64,000 nt of DNA. Source: Ktedonosporobacter rubrisoli (GTDB taxonomy: Bacteria; Chloroflexota; Ktedonobacteria; Ktedonobacterales; Ktedonobacteraceae). Below the pieces are notes generated by a model. That model saw only the letters and a list, made by a program, of their open reading frames with translations. It was not told the DNA's origin and searched no databases. Shown in pieces: positions 1 through 8,152 of the stretch (position 1 is the stretch's first letter; every line of letters begins with the position of its first letter). The stretch covers positions 7,130,001-7,194,000 of the forward strand of contig NZ_CP035758.1 in the NCBI RefSeq assembly GCF_004208415.1. Reading direction: 5' to 3'. The position numbers and the translations under genes were made by a program.

Positions 1-634
1 TGGGCACTACCGCAGGATTAAAAGGGGTAGCGCTAAGCCCGCCCTGATTTCCGACACGCCAGAGCACGATCACGGCGAGAAGCAGGCAGATGCCTATCTC
101 AAAGAGCAGAAAAGTAAGATCGACGCTCAAAGATTGACGTATTCCGATGTAACAGAGCGCAAAGACGACGCCAATCGCCAGCACAAACCAGAAGCTCCAG
201 TGCAAGTTGAGACCAAACCAACGCCATAGTAACTCTTGCAAATTGGCGCTCATGAGCACAAATGAATAAGGAGCGCCCAGGCCAACTGCAATCAGGCCAA
301 TCCAGCCGCATAGAAAGCCCCAGCGCGGCCCCAGTGCCTCCACGACAAAGGTGTAGGCCGAGCCGCTAGAGGGCAGTTCCCGCGACATCTCGCTATACTG
401 ATTGGCGACCAAAAGAGCGGCAATAAAACCGATCACAAAGCAGAATGGAATTGCCGCTCCCACAAGGCCAGCCTGGGGAATCGTATTAAAAAATATGGAT
501 GCCGCCGGAGACATTACGGCAACGGAGATAACTATCGCATGGGGCAAGCCAAGCGCATTAGAGCGCAGTGGTGGGCTTGTAGTTGTCGCCAGGGCCCCCA
601 TATCCGCGGGGGGAGGGGATGATATATCGCTCAT
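1..634 (-). CDS. Amino-acid permease of the APC family (truncated by window edge)
   Basis: Translating the minus strand from an ATG at 634 gives 211 codons without a stop running off the window, so the C-terminal part is missing. The N-terminus is a short cytosolic Ser/Pro-rich tail, followed by hydrophobic segments: a first helix with the APC-type pattern of small residues (VAVMSPAASIF), then segments around residues 65-80, 105-130 and 150-200. The pattern PSSGSAYTFVVEALGPRWGF after helix 2 is typical of amino acid/polyamine/organocation transporters. An AGGAGGG ribosome site lies about 8 bases before the ATG. Role: proton- or exchange-driven uptake of amino acids or amines at the cytoplasmic membrane; substrate not readable. 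The neighbouring lactone oxidase and PLP enzyme genes lie upstream on the same strand and may belong to the same catabolic set (inference). Confidence 0.85.
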   Translation of the reverse strand, partial: MSDISSPPPADMGALATTTSPPLRSNALGLPHAIVISVAVMSPAASIFFNTIPQAGLVGAAIPFCFVIGFIAALLVANQYSEMSRELPSSGSAYTFVVEALGPRWGFLCGWIGLIAVGLGAPYSFVLMSANLQELLWRWFGLNLHWSFWFVLAIGVVFALCYIGIRQSLSVDLTFLLFEIGICLLLAVIVLWRVGNQGGLSATPFNPAVVP

Positions 635-784
635 GAGAAAGCCCTCCTGTTAGCTATGTTATTTCCCGGAACCAGGGGTTAGAAATATTCTTTTGTTGTG
701 CCAAAAGTGGGAGGTAAGCCAAAAAGCGTGCTTCCCGATCCGCAGGCGAGCGCTGTAGCTTACGATCTTGGTGCGCAGCAAGCC

Positions 785-2140
785 CTAACTACTTACTGCG
801 CTGGAACTGGTGTCGTCAGAAGGAATCGGCAGGTCAGCAGCAAAAAGCTCGCGTAGATATGCGTTAAGAAAGATACCCTCAGGGTCGAGCTGTGCGCGCA
901 TGCGCCTGAAATCGTGCCAGCGCGGATAGAGTGCAGCCAGGCGCTCAGCCGTCAGGGTATGCAACTTGCCCCAATGTGGGCGCCCCTGATAGTCCTGATA
1001 GATCTCTTCTATATGCTCAAAATAAGCCTTGTAGGGCATGCCGCGATACATATGCACGGCAATATAGGCCGAGGCGCGCTGATAAGCCGGGCTAAGCCAG
1101 ATATCATCAGCCTGCACGAAACGGCACTCGACAGGAAAATGGACCTCGAAGCCGTAGCGATCGATGCAAGCTTTGATCTTTGGCAAGACCTCGCCAAAGT
1201 ACTCAGCCGGAATGTTATACTCCATCTCCTGGAAGCGTACGACACGCGGAGTTGCATAAATACGATGGCTATAATCCACTTCCTTTACGCTGGCAATGCC
1301 CTGAGCAGAAATATTGCAGACAGCGCGCGAGAGCCTGGGCACGAGACGATTGCATTCCGAGAGCAGCCAGTAAACGCCATTCTCCAGCACTACCTTATTG
1401 AAGTTGCCCCATAAGCTACCAGCATCCGGCTGGGCTTCTGTCTCATTGGCAAACTTGATCTGCACCCAATCCGTATAAGGGAACCAGAAGAATTCGAAGT
1501 GCGCATTTTCCTGCTTATAGCGTTCGACATTCGCCAGGCAGACCGAAAGCCGCTCTCGATAAGTGTGATACTGCAAGCGTTTGGCCGGTACGACGCGTAG
1601 AGTGACAGCAGCAATCACCCCAAGCATGCCAAGCGAGACCTGCGCGGCCCTGAAAAGGTCTTGATTGCGCTCAAGGGAACATTCAAGGATCTCGCCAGAA
1701 GCCGTAACCAGCGTAAGCCCGACGACTTGCGTGGCCAGCGTGCCAAAGTTTACGCCGGTACCGTGCGTGCCTGTACTGATCGCACCTGCAATGCTCTGTA
1801 CATCGATATCGCCAAGATTCTCCTGGGCCAGCCCATGAGCATGTAAGGCCTGGCCCAGATTTTTCAGGGTGGTACCGGCCAGGACCGTTACGGTGCTGCC
1901 GCTGCTATCAACAGAAGTAATGCCCTGCATATGTTCAAGAGACATTAGCACATCGTCACTCTGCACGAGCGGCGTAAACGAGTGGCCGGCCCCAACCACG
2001 CGAACATGGCGCCCGGAGCTGCCATACTGGCGCATGAAGTTTGCGAGTTCTTCAATACTGCCTGGTTTGACAAACTGTGTCGGGCTACAGTTTACCGAGC
2101 CTGACCAGTTGCTCCAACGCTTGATCTGCTCAATCTTCAT
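785..2140 (-). CDS. FAD-linked sugar-lactone oxidase (D-arabinono-1,4-lactone / L-gulonolactone oxidase family)
   Basis: 451 residues. The N-terminal half is an FAD-binding PCMH fold: VRVVGAGHSFTP around residues 46-57 contains the GHS motif whose His53 is the usual covalent flavin site, followed by GDIDVQSIAGAISTGTHGTG. The C-terminal half matches the ALO domain, ending in HWGKLH and LDPEGIFLNAYLRELF, the conserved tail of the family. Family members oxidise aldonolactones or alditols with O2, producing H2O2. The gene lies 50 bases downstream of the PLP-enzyme gene on the same strand, a pairing I recall from actinobacterial genomes, so the two probably form an operon. The exact substrate cannot be read from sequence. 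Confidence 0.88.
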   Translation of the reverse strand: MKIEQIKRWSNWSGSVNCSPTQFVKPGSIEELANFMRQYGSSGRHVRVVGAGHSFTPLVQSDDVLMSLEHMQGITSVDSSGSTVTVLAGTTLKNLGQALHAHGLAQENLGDIDVQSIAGAISTGTHGTGVNFGTLATQVVGLTLVTASGEILECSLERNQDLFRAAQVSLGMLGVIAAVTLRVVPAKRLQYHTYRERLSVCLANVERYKQENAHFEFFWFPYTDWVQIKFANETEAQPDAGSLWGNFNKVVLENGVYWLLSECNRLVPRLSRAVCNISAQGIASVKEVDYSHRIYATPRVVRFQEMEYNIPAEYFGEVLPKIKACIDRYGFEVHFPVECRFVQADDIWLSPAYQRASAYIAVHMYRGMPYKAYFEHIEEIYQDYQGRPHWGKLHTLTAERLAALYPRWHDFRRMRAQLDPEGIFLNAYLRELFAADLPIPSDDTSSSAVSS

Positions 2141-2190
2141 AGCTAGCTATCCTCTTCTCCTGTGCAATTGCGGTAAAGCTATCGGGCTAA

Positions 2191-3486
2191 TTATAGAAAG
2201 CATTGACCGTCGCCACGATAGGTAGGAACTTTATCCACTACTTTGCCATCGGCCACGAGCAATAAATGGCTAAAGCGCTCACAGAGCTCGCCGGCCTTGC
2301 TGTGACGCAAAAAGATCGGATCGCCACAATGGAGCGCCTCCGAACCTGCATATCTAATTGGCGTTTGCACCTCGCCAGCCCCTTCCATCGCCTCCAGGCG
2401 AGCACCCATCGGCAGATAGGGTTGGGGCAGTTTATCGAACGAAGCGGTACCAGAGGCCACGTAGCCACCACCCAGGCAGGTAAAAATATGCTGTTGTGGC
2501 CGTCGTACGATCTCGATAGCAAAGCCGGCGGCGGGCCGATAGCGAAAGTCGCGATAGTTATCAAACAGGGCCGGCGCGTAAAAGCCCGAGCCGACAGTTA
2601 TTTCTGTCACCGTAGGATCTTCGCGCGTGCGCAAAAGACTCCCCGTTCCGCCTCCATTCACAAAGCGCAGCTGGATAGCATAGCTCTTGATTAACTCAAT
2701 AATGGCTGCTCTCCGCTCAAGAATCGCCTGCATAGAGCGCTGTTTAAGGAAGCGCACAAGCAGATTTTTCGCGGCCTGACCGGGATACTGATCTCCCACG
2801 CCGGCGATCTGGGCCTCGTAGCCCATCACACCATCCAGCCAGACATGGGTTGAAGCCGCGATATGCTCAAGTAACGGGCGCACCTGCTCGGTAGTGCGCA
2901 GCGAAGAGCGCCAGACGCCAAAGTGCAAACCTGGCAAGTCCTGGGCCATATCTAGATCCAGGCAAAGAGGTAAACGTACTTGCTGACGACAGGCCACACG
3001 CTCAACCTGCTCTATATGGGCCAGGCTATCAATCATGAAGGTGATGTGCGAGCCGGCAGCCACGGCTTGCGCCACGGCGGCGATATCATCCTCGTGCCAG
3101 GCTGGATAGCCGATGAGCAGATCGTCAAAGCCCTGAGAGGCCAGATAGACAGCCTCGCGCGCCGTGAAGCACATGAGGCCCTGAAAACATTCTGCAGCCT
3201 CCAGAATACGCCGCAGCACGGCTATACTGCGCAGAGACTTCGAGGCCAGGCGCACAAGTTTGCTGCCAGCATTGCTTCGGATCTGATCGATGTTTTGCTC
3301 AAGCAAATTAAGATCGAGATAGGCGAATGGCAGCGTCTGGCCCCGAAATACTTCACGATAATAGGCATAGTCATACACTCTAAGCGCGCTCTCGGCAGCA
3401 GACGAGGGTCTAGCACTAGACTGGCCGACCTGAGCTGATTGCATGTTGCTTTGTTCCCGTTGCTCTTCTTGCTTTGTTTGACGCAT
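2191..3486 (-). CDS. Fold-type III PLP enzyme, amino acid deaminase/aldolase (alanine racemase N-terminal domain)
   Basis: About 431 residues from the ATG at 3486. A GTG at 3507 could extend it by 7 residues, but the AAGGAG ribosome site lies inside that extension, 11 bases before the 3486 ATG, so the shorter form is preferred. The N-terminal region FAYLDLNLLEQNI...LVRLASKSLRS is the start of an alanine-racemase-type TIM barrel with the Schiff-base lysine in ASKS. The C-terminal part (GSGFYAPALFDNYRDF, LGGGYVASG, ALHCGDPIFLRHSKAGELCERF) resembles D-threonine aldolase / D-serine deaminase-like enzymes. Likely acts on a hydroxy-amino acid or D-amino acid in the cytosol. It is upstream of the lactone oxidase, with 50 bases between them. 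Function beyond the fold is inference. Confidence 0.8.
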   Translation of the reverse strand: MRQTKQEEQREQSNMQSAQVGQSSARPSSAAESALRVYDYAYYREVFRGQTLPFAYLDLNLLEQNIDQIRSNAGSKLVRLASKSLRSIAVLRRILEAAECFQGLMCFTAREAVYLASQGFDDLLIGYPAWHEDDIAAVAQAVAAGSHITFMIDSLAHIEQVERVACRQQVRLPLCLDLDMAQDLPGLHFGVWRSSLRTTEQVRPLLEHIAASTHVWLDGVMGYEAQIAGVGDQYPGQAAKNLLVRFLKQRSMQAILERRAAIIELIKSYAIQLRFVNGGGTGSLLRTREDPTVTEITVGSGFYAPALFDNYRDFRYRPAAGFAIEIVRRPQQHIFTCLGGGYVASGTASFDKLPQPYLPMGARLEAMEGAGEVQTPIRYAGSEALHCGDPIFLRHSKAGELCERFSHLLLVADGKVVDKVPTYRGDGQCFL

Positions 3487-3571
3487 AGATTCATCAACTC
3501 CTTCCACTGTAAAGAGAAGGTTACAGCGGTAGTAGCTACGATTTTAGCGCCCTGACATGCTTATCGGCAGA

Positions 3572-4195
3572 TCAGCTTTCTCTATGGCTAGAAGGCGCTC
3601 CCTCTGCCAGAGCGATCACGGCGCTAGTAAGATGATCAATATCACGTCGTGACCGCACAGTATTGCGGTCACTGATAAATTGCAAGATGATACCGTCAAG
3701 TCCACCAACAATAAAGCGGGCGAGATCGGCAACAGGGATCGCACATGTCAGGTTAGCAGCGGCAAAGGCCTCCTGTATTAAACTTTCGACCACAGCACAA
3801 TAACCATCATATTGCTGCCTGGCTAACCACGAAGAAGCGGGATGTCGTAGAGCGTAGAGCGTAAGCTCATACTGTATAATCTGTAGTTCCGGGCTCTCCT
3901 CTACGGAGGACCAGAAAGCTATGAGGCTGTCAGCGATAATCTCTCTGATGCTGCCACTGGAGCCGGCGCGGGCACGGCGCGCGATCTCTCCAGTCAGTTT
4001 CATCATTTCTTGCAGTACGGCGAAGAGCAGATCATCCTTGCTGCCAAAGTAGTAGCGCAAGGTGGCCTGGTTCACACCAGCCTCAGCGGCGATTTTACGC
4101 GTTGTGGTCTGGGCCAGGCCATCGCGTGCCAGAACACGAATCGTAGCAGCTATAATCTCTGTACGCCTCTCGCTGGCGGTGTCCGCTCTGCTCAT
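3572..4195 (-). CDS. TetR/AcrR-family transcriptional regulator
   Basis: 207 residues. Residues about 10-60 form the classic TetR helix-turn-helix: RRTEIIAATIRVLARDG, then TTTRKIAAEAGVNQATLRYYFGSKDDLL. The C-terminal domain is divergent and would bind a small ligand. The gene sits just upstream of the PLP/oxidase pair on the same strand (85 bases), and an exact dyad in front of its own start (4228-4247) suggests autorepression. It may also control the downstream genes by read-through. Regulated ligand unknown. Confidence 0.9.
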   Translation of the reverse strand: MSRADTASERRTEIIAATIRVLARDGLAQTTTRKIAAEAGVNQATLRYYFGSKDDLLFAVLQEMMKLTGEIARRARAGSSGSIREIIADSLIAFWSSVEESPELQIIQYELTLYALRHPASSWLARQQYDGYCAVVESLIQEAFAAANLTCAIPVADLARFIVGGLDGIILQFISDRNTVRSRRDIDHLTSAVIALAEGAPSSHRES

Positions 4196-4227
4196 TGTTT
4201 CACCTGCATCACAAAAGGAGGAGAAAG

Positions 4228-4247
4228 TTATTCAAGCGGTTGAATAA
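4228..4247. promoter_or_regulatory. Dyad TTATTCAA-gcgg-TTGAATAA, candidate TetR operator
   Basis: Perfect 8-base arms separated by 4 bases, 33 bases upstream of the TetR ATG. The core TTCAA-N4-TTGAA, with a central CG, has the size and symmetry of TetR-family operators. Reading it as the binding site of the adjacent repressor is inference. Confidence 0.6.
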
Positions 4248-4448
4248 TAAATAAAGTATACCTATCCGAGCTAGAAGGCGTCAAGAGGGAAGCAGGGCAA
4301 AAATTAAGCAAGAAATAGAGAGACAGGCTTTATCTGGCTGTAAAGAGAAGCTGCGGGAAACAGAAAAGCTAGGCATAAGTAACGAGCTTAAAGAAGTGGG
4401 AGGGAAATAGAAGGGCAGGACATAAAAAAAACCCGTGCAGGCAGGTGA

Positions 4449-4564
4449 AACGGCGACGTCCTATTTTCCCGTGCAGTTGCCCGCAGAGTATCGTCGGAGC
4501 TGAAGAGCTTAACTACCGTGTTCGGGATGGGAACGGGTGTACCCTCTTCGCTATTGTCACCGGC
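4449..4564 (-). rRNA. rrf: 5S ribosomal RNA
   Basis: The minus strand carries a 5S rRNA of about 116 bases: GCCGGTGACAATAGC at the 5' end, then the conserved CCCGTTCCCATCCCGAACACGG loop region, GTTAAGCTCTTCAGC, and GTCGCCG at the 3' end. Helix I pairs CGGTGAC with GTCGCCG (7 bp). An outer stem GCAGGC (4567-4572) with GCCTGC (4437-4442) flanks it and probably marks the processing site, and the transcript then runs into eight T at 4423-4430. No 16S or 23S gene lies within this window, so the gene is unlinked from the rest of an rRNA operon here. Ends are accurate to a few bases. Confidence 0.93.
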
Positions 4565-4798
4565 TCGCCTGCTTGTACAGGTGTCGTTCTTGACACGGCA
4601 TATACTACTACAGATGCTCAGCTCTGTCAAGCGTTTTTCGCTCCAATTTTTGCAAGCAGGAAATTTCAGTGCTCTGGCTTTAAGATGCTTTATCTGGCGA
4701 CCAGGGAAAAGTATAAGAGCTCCATTATGCTTATAGCGTTGGATTAATGGATTATTGCGCTATAGCAAGCAAGAAGGAGGTGGACGGGCCACACGCGT

Positions 4799-5416
4799 TC
4801 AGTCTTTTGCGCGTTGCCCACGATAGGCCAGCTTCTTGGCCTTGTTGCCACAGGTATTCATCGAACACCAGCGGCGCTGTTGAGGATGGGAGGTATCGAG
4901 AAAGAGGCTGGCACAGGCAGGCCGCGCACATATTTTGAGTTTCTCGGCTTCGGGACTGGCAAACAACTCGACAGCATCGCGCGCCAGCAAGGCCAGAACC
5001 GCCTGTATGGGCTGCGGCGCGCTCCTGGAGCAGGTGCGCCCATCCTCACTCAATTGAGGTATAAGTGCTGGCTGAGCCGCCCAGAAGTTGATGGTCTCCC
5101 GATCAGCTGGCATAGGTGCGCTTCCTTCTCGGCGCGCCAGAGCGGCCCGATAGATGGCCTCGCGTAGCACCCGCGCCGCCTCAAGTTCAGCCTCAGTGAC
5201 GTAAGGAGCTGCCTCTACGAGTTTTGCTTCCCCGCACCAGCGACTGAGGTCAGCGGGACTTTGCAGACGCTCGAATGCCTGAGCGCCACGATCTCCTACC
5301 GTAGCAGCCAGCCAGAGGCAGGGACGCCCGGTGGCAAAGCCAAAGGTTTTCTCTCTGGCCGGGCGCGCGCCCAGGAAGGTAACAGGGCTCTCGCTGGATG
5401 TAGTTATGCTCTTCAT
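4799..5416 (-). CDS. CGNR zinc-finger protein (ABATE-domain regulator) 1
   Basis: 205 residues. The N-terminal about 150 residues are an ABATE-like domain with the usual phrase LREAIYRAALA. The C-terminal 45 residues form the CGNR zinc finger: CARPACASLF, then RRWCSMNTCGNKAKKLAYR, with four cysteines and a CGNK variant of the CGNR signature. Proteins of this family are thought to be DNA-binding regulators. The gene is divergent from an epoxide-hydrolase-like gene, and a large dyad covers the hydrolase promoter (5490-5516), so it probably represses that gene (inference). It is one of three paralogues in this window. Confidence 0.88.
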   Translation of the reverse strand: MKSITTSSESPVTFLGARPAREKTFGFATGRPCLWLAATVGDRGAQAFERLQSPADLSRWCGEAKLVEAAPYVTEAELEAARVLREAIYRAALARREGSAPMPADRETINFWAAQPALIPQLSEDGRTCSRSAPQPIQAVLALLARDAVELFASPEAEKLKICARPACASLFLDTSHPQQRRWCSMNTCGNKAKKLAYRGQRAKD

Positions 5417-5463
5417 ACGAGCAGTATATCATACGGTTCCGCTCAAAGAGGCTCTACGGCAAC

Positions 5464-5492
5464 TGGACATCAAAGGGCTTCTCTGCTAAAAT
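5464..5492 (+). promoter_or_regulatory. Candidate promoter of the epoxide-hydrolase-like gene
   Basis: TGGACA (5464-5469) and TAAAAT (5487-5492) are separated by exactly 17 bases, a good match to the vegetative sigma-factor consensus. The start of transcription would fall near 5499, in the middle of the dyad at 5490-5516. Confidence 0.5.
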
Positions 5493-5516
5493 GGAACCAG
5501 TTAAAGCGGTTCCATT
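5490..5516. promoter_or_regulatory. Dyad AATGGAACC-N9-GGTTCCATT, candidate operator
   Basis: Perfect 9-base arms; extending inward, 11 of 13 positions of each half match around a central A. It overlaps the -10 box and predicted start site of the hydrolase gene. A further GGTTCC half-site lies at 5435-5440, close to the CGNR gene start. Symmetry and placement fit a repressor operator for the divergent CGNR regulator; the pairing is inferred. Confidence 0.55.
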
Positions 5517-5566
5517 AGCTTAAGCCACAACCATGGACTGGCAACGTTACTTTTTGGAGATCTACT

Positions 5567-6499
5567 ATGCAACAAAATACGCTTCCCTCTAGACCTGACA
5601 AGGCTATATTTCCTGGCGCTGGCAGCACTGTGCAAAGCGCGGCGCAGAGCATGCTTGACGGCTTCACGAGTCACGTGCAGAAGGCCGGCGCGATAAACAT
5701 GCATTATGTAGAAGGCGGGAGTGGCAAAATTGTGCTGCTTCTGCACGGCTGGCCGGCCACATGGCGCGTTTGGAGAAAAGTTATGCCAGAGCTGGCGAAG
5801 CATTACCATGTTGTCGCTATCGATCTGCCTGGGCTTGGCGATTCGGAACCGTCACAAGCAGGATACGACAAGGCGAGCATCGCCCAGCTTATTCATACGC
5901 TTCTCCACGCTTCCTGGCCCCAAAGGATATATCTCGTGGGGCATGACATCGGTGCGGCTGTCGCTTATGCCTACGCGCGTCAGTTTCCCGAAGACGTGGA
6001 AAAGCTTGTCGTCATGGATGATCCGCTTCCGGGCTTGAAAGATTGGGATACAGTAAGGGAGAAGTGGCCACGCTGGCACTTCGCCTTTCATAGCCTGCCG
6101 AATTTGCCCGAACAGCTGGTTTCCGGCAAGGAATATATTTATCTTAGCTGGTTCTATCACAACGCCTATCAGAAGGCTGCCATCAGCGAGGAAGATATTA
6201 GTTTGTATGTCGCCAAATATGCCAATCCTTCCTCACTTCACGCTGGCTTTGAATACTATCGCGCCTTCGAACGGGACGCGCTGGATAACGCCAGCAACAA
6301 GCCTTTGCTAAAAATGCCCATCCTTGCCATAGGCGGAGAGCACTCAGCCTGGAAGAGTATTCTTTACGAACAACTGCAGGATCACGCCTCCTCTCTGCAA
6401 GGCGCCGTGGTTCCCGCTTGCGGCCATTTCATCCCTGAAGAGCAACCGGAATGGGTTATAGAGCAGCTTCTCCAATTCTTTGCGCTGTCTCATACTTGA
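5567..6499 (+). CDS. Alpha/beta hydrolase, epoxide hydrolase-like
   Basis: 310 residues, ATG preceded by GGAG at 7 bases. The oxyanion-hole motif HGWP is at residues 60-63. The nucleophile elbow is GHDIGA with Asp127 rather than serine, as in epoxide hydrolases and haloalkane dehalogenases, and the catalytic histidine is in CGHFIPEEQPE (His287). The phrase HVVAIDLPGLGDS is also typical. Likely opens an epoxide or removes a halide from a small organic compound in the cytosol. Expressed divergently from a CGNR regulator with an operator-like dyad over its promoter. Epoxide hydrolase is favoured over dehalogenase because of HGWP, but the substrate is unknown. Confidence 0.85.
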   Translation: MQQNTLPSRPDKAIFPGAGSTVQSAAQSMLDGFTSHVQKAGAINMHYVEGGSGKIVLLLHGWPATWRVWRKVMPELAKHYHVVAIDLPGLGDSEPSQAGYDKASIAQLIHTLLHASWPQRIYLVGHDIGAAVAYAYARQFPEDVEKLVVMDDPLPGLKDWDTVREKWPRWHFAFHSLPNLPEQLVSGKEYIYLSWFYHNAYQKAAISEEDISLYVAKYANPSSLHAGFEYYRAFERDALDNASNKPLLKMPILAIGGEHSAWKSILYEQLQDHASSLQGAVVPACGHFIPEEQPEWVIEQLLQFFALSHT

Positions 6500-6520
6500 A
6501 ATGGAGAGAACTCTCTGCCA

Positions 6521-6563
6521 AGAGGCTGTGGTTTGTTAGCTAATATGTCACATCACAGCCTCT
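6521..6563 (+). terminator. Hairpin after the epoxide-hydrolase-like gene
   Basis: AGAGGCTGTG (6521-6530) pairs with CACAGCCTCT (6554-6563) across a 23-base loop, 22 bases after the stop. There is no strong T-run, so it may terminate weakly or in both directions between the convergent genes. Confidence 0.45.
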
Positions 6564-6633
6564 CAATCGCCAGGCTTAATCTCTTGAGAAAACTCTGTTG
6601 AGCCTCCGCACCAAAGCCACCTCGCCTGGCTGC

Positions 6634-7854
6634 TTAGCCCTCAGATTTCTGACGTAGATCGGCAGGTGTCAGTTGTTGTGTTAAGAAGCCCCGAAAGACA
6701 TCAAGGCGATCAGCGCCCTGCAAGCGCGGCAGCATCAATTGCCGGCCATAATAATAAGTGAACACATAGAGCTCATGAAAAGGGGTCTTAATAAATTCTA
6801 GATACCTGGGAGCGCGCTCCTCAGAGATAAGCATATATTTTTGCATATATTGCATAACCTCAGCCTCGGAGCGGCCTTCGCGCAGCATAATAGCAGCATT
6901 GCCCCACACTCCCTCCAGCAGAGCCTCGGCCTCGCGCAATTTTTGCATATCCACGCCGTCAGGCTCAATGCCAGCCTCTGGATAAATATGCTCCGCCAAC
7001 CAGTCCTCGGCCTCGGTCGCCGTAAAGATCATCTCTAGAGCTAGCGTGGCGATCCCTTCGGCAATCGTACATTGTGGGCTTAGCAGCATAACCATTGTTT
7101 GCTCCACTTGCCCACCCTCGCGATAGAGAGAGCGCTCCTTCACTACACCTTCGGTATGATGGCCAGGATAGCCCTCGTGACAACATAGTTCCAGTAATGA
7201 GGATAGCACGGTTGGTAGATCCGTGTTGGCGACAATGCGCGAACAATAGTTGCCCAGGTACCAGCAGGCGCCTCCGCCCAGCATATCCTTTACTGCCTCC
7301 ACCTCGACAGTTTCTTCGGCAGGCAGATCGATAAAGGTTCGCGTCCGTCTGCGCGCCTCAGCCATCGCACGCACCATAAAGCCGGGCAATAAATGAGCCT
7401 TTTCTTGCGTCAATTCATAGCGCTTGCGTCGGGCCTTTCTGCGCTCACCGATACTGCCAGCACCCGGAAGGATCGCTTCAAACAGGCTATGCGCATGCTC
7501 AAACTGGGACTCGGGAACCCAGGCAGGACGAATATCAAAGCAGCGCTCCGCCTCCTCCTCCATAGTGAATTTCTCGTCATTTAACTTGCGGCTCAAGGTC
7601 TCCATGGCGCGCACTTGTTTCGCTAAAAATTTGCTCTGCTGCTCACTAAAGCCTTGTATAGGAAGCGTATCTTCCAGGGCCATGGCCGCCCTGACCATCT
7701 CGTTAGCCGGCCTCACATCCTCGACCTCAACGCTGGCTTTCCATTCCACAGGGCCGTAATAAGAATCTACAAAGGAAATAGGGCTAACCTGGTGGATGGC
7801 CTTATCGATCTGAAAAGCCAGCTGCATATAGTCTCGATACCATTGCTCGCTCAT
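6634..7854 (-). CDS. DUF885-type zinc metallopeptidase-like protein
   Basis: 406 residues without a signal peptide. The diagnostic motif HEGYPGHH lies at residues 226-233, the HExxxGH-like zinc site of the DUF885 family, followed by the helix AEGIATLALEMIF, which can supply a third ligand. The surrounding region (NTDLPTVLSSLLELCC, YLGNYCSRIV) and the C-terminal RYLEFIKTPFHELYVFTYYYGRQLM are in keeping with that family. The true substrate of DUF885 proteins is mostly unknown; peptide hydrolysis is inferred from the motif. It stands alone between a convergent hydrolase gene and the S9 peptidase gene. Confidence 0.75.
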   Translation of the reverse strand: MSEQWYRDYMQLAFQIDKAIHQVSPISFVDSYYGPVEWKASVEVEDVRPANEMVRAAMALEDTLPIQGFSEQQSKFLAKQVRAMETLSRKLNDEKFTMEEEAERCFDIRPAWVPESQFEHAHSLFEAILPGAGSIGERRKARRKRYELTQEKAHLLPGFMVRAMAEARRRTRTFIDLPAEETVEVEAVKDMLGGGACWYLGNYCSRIVANTDLPTVLSSLLELCCHEGYPGHHTEGVVKERSLYREGGQVEQTMVMLLSPQCTIAEGIATLALEMIFTATEAEDWLAEHIYPEAGIEPDGVDMQKLREAEALLEGVWGNAAIMLREGRSEAEVMQYMQKYMLISEERAPRYLEFIKTPFHELYVFTYYYGRQLMLPRLQGADRLDVFRGFLTQQLTPADLRQKSEG

Positions 7855-8105
7855 GGCGCTTATCCTTTTCTATCTTCTCATTCTATGACAATTTCCCGCA
7901 AGACGAAGTAAAATTCTTTTCTCGCTCAATATGAAACTTTAATGCATAAAGATTGGTATAACACATCTTTCCCATTATTTCAACCATGCCGCGGAGCCTG
8001 AAACGTTTTCAGCCAGCTAGTTGTGTGGACAAAATGAAAGGAGTGAACGCGGGTGAGGAATAATCTCTAAGATGTCTGTACAAAGTGAATAAGTACTATA
8101 AGAAA
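7855..8105. other. Intergenic region, no gene seen
   Basis: About 250 AT-rich bases between the S9 peptidase terminator and the DUF885 gene start. It should hold the DUF885 promoter on the minus strand, but I cannot point to a convincing -35/-10 pair. Confidence 0.4.
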
Positions 8106-8142
8106 AGAGAGCCCCATCGCTTAATAGTGGATGGAGCTCTCT
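8101..8142 (-). terminator. Intrinsic terminator of the S9 peptidase gene
   Basis: On the minus strand AGAGAGCTCCAT pairs with ATGGGGCTCTCT (one mismatch) around a 13-base loop and is followed by TTTCTT, directly after the stop at 8153. Confidence 0.75.
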
Positions 8143-8152
8143 GTATTTGAGC

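Noticed and set aside
4445..4747. Plus-strand 100-codon ORF at the 5S gene
   Set aside because: First half is antisense to the 5S rRNA; no ribosome site.
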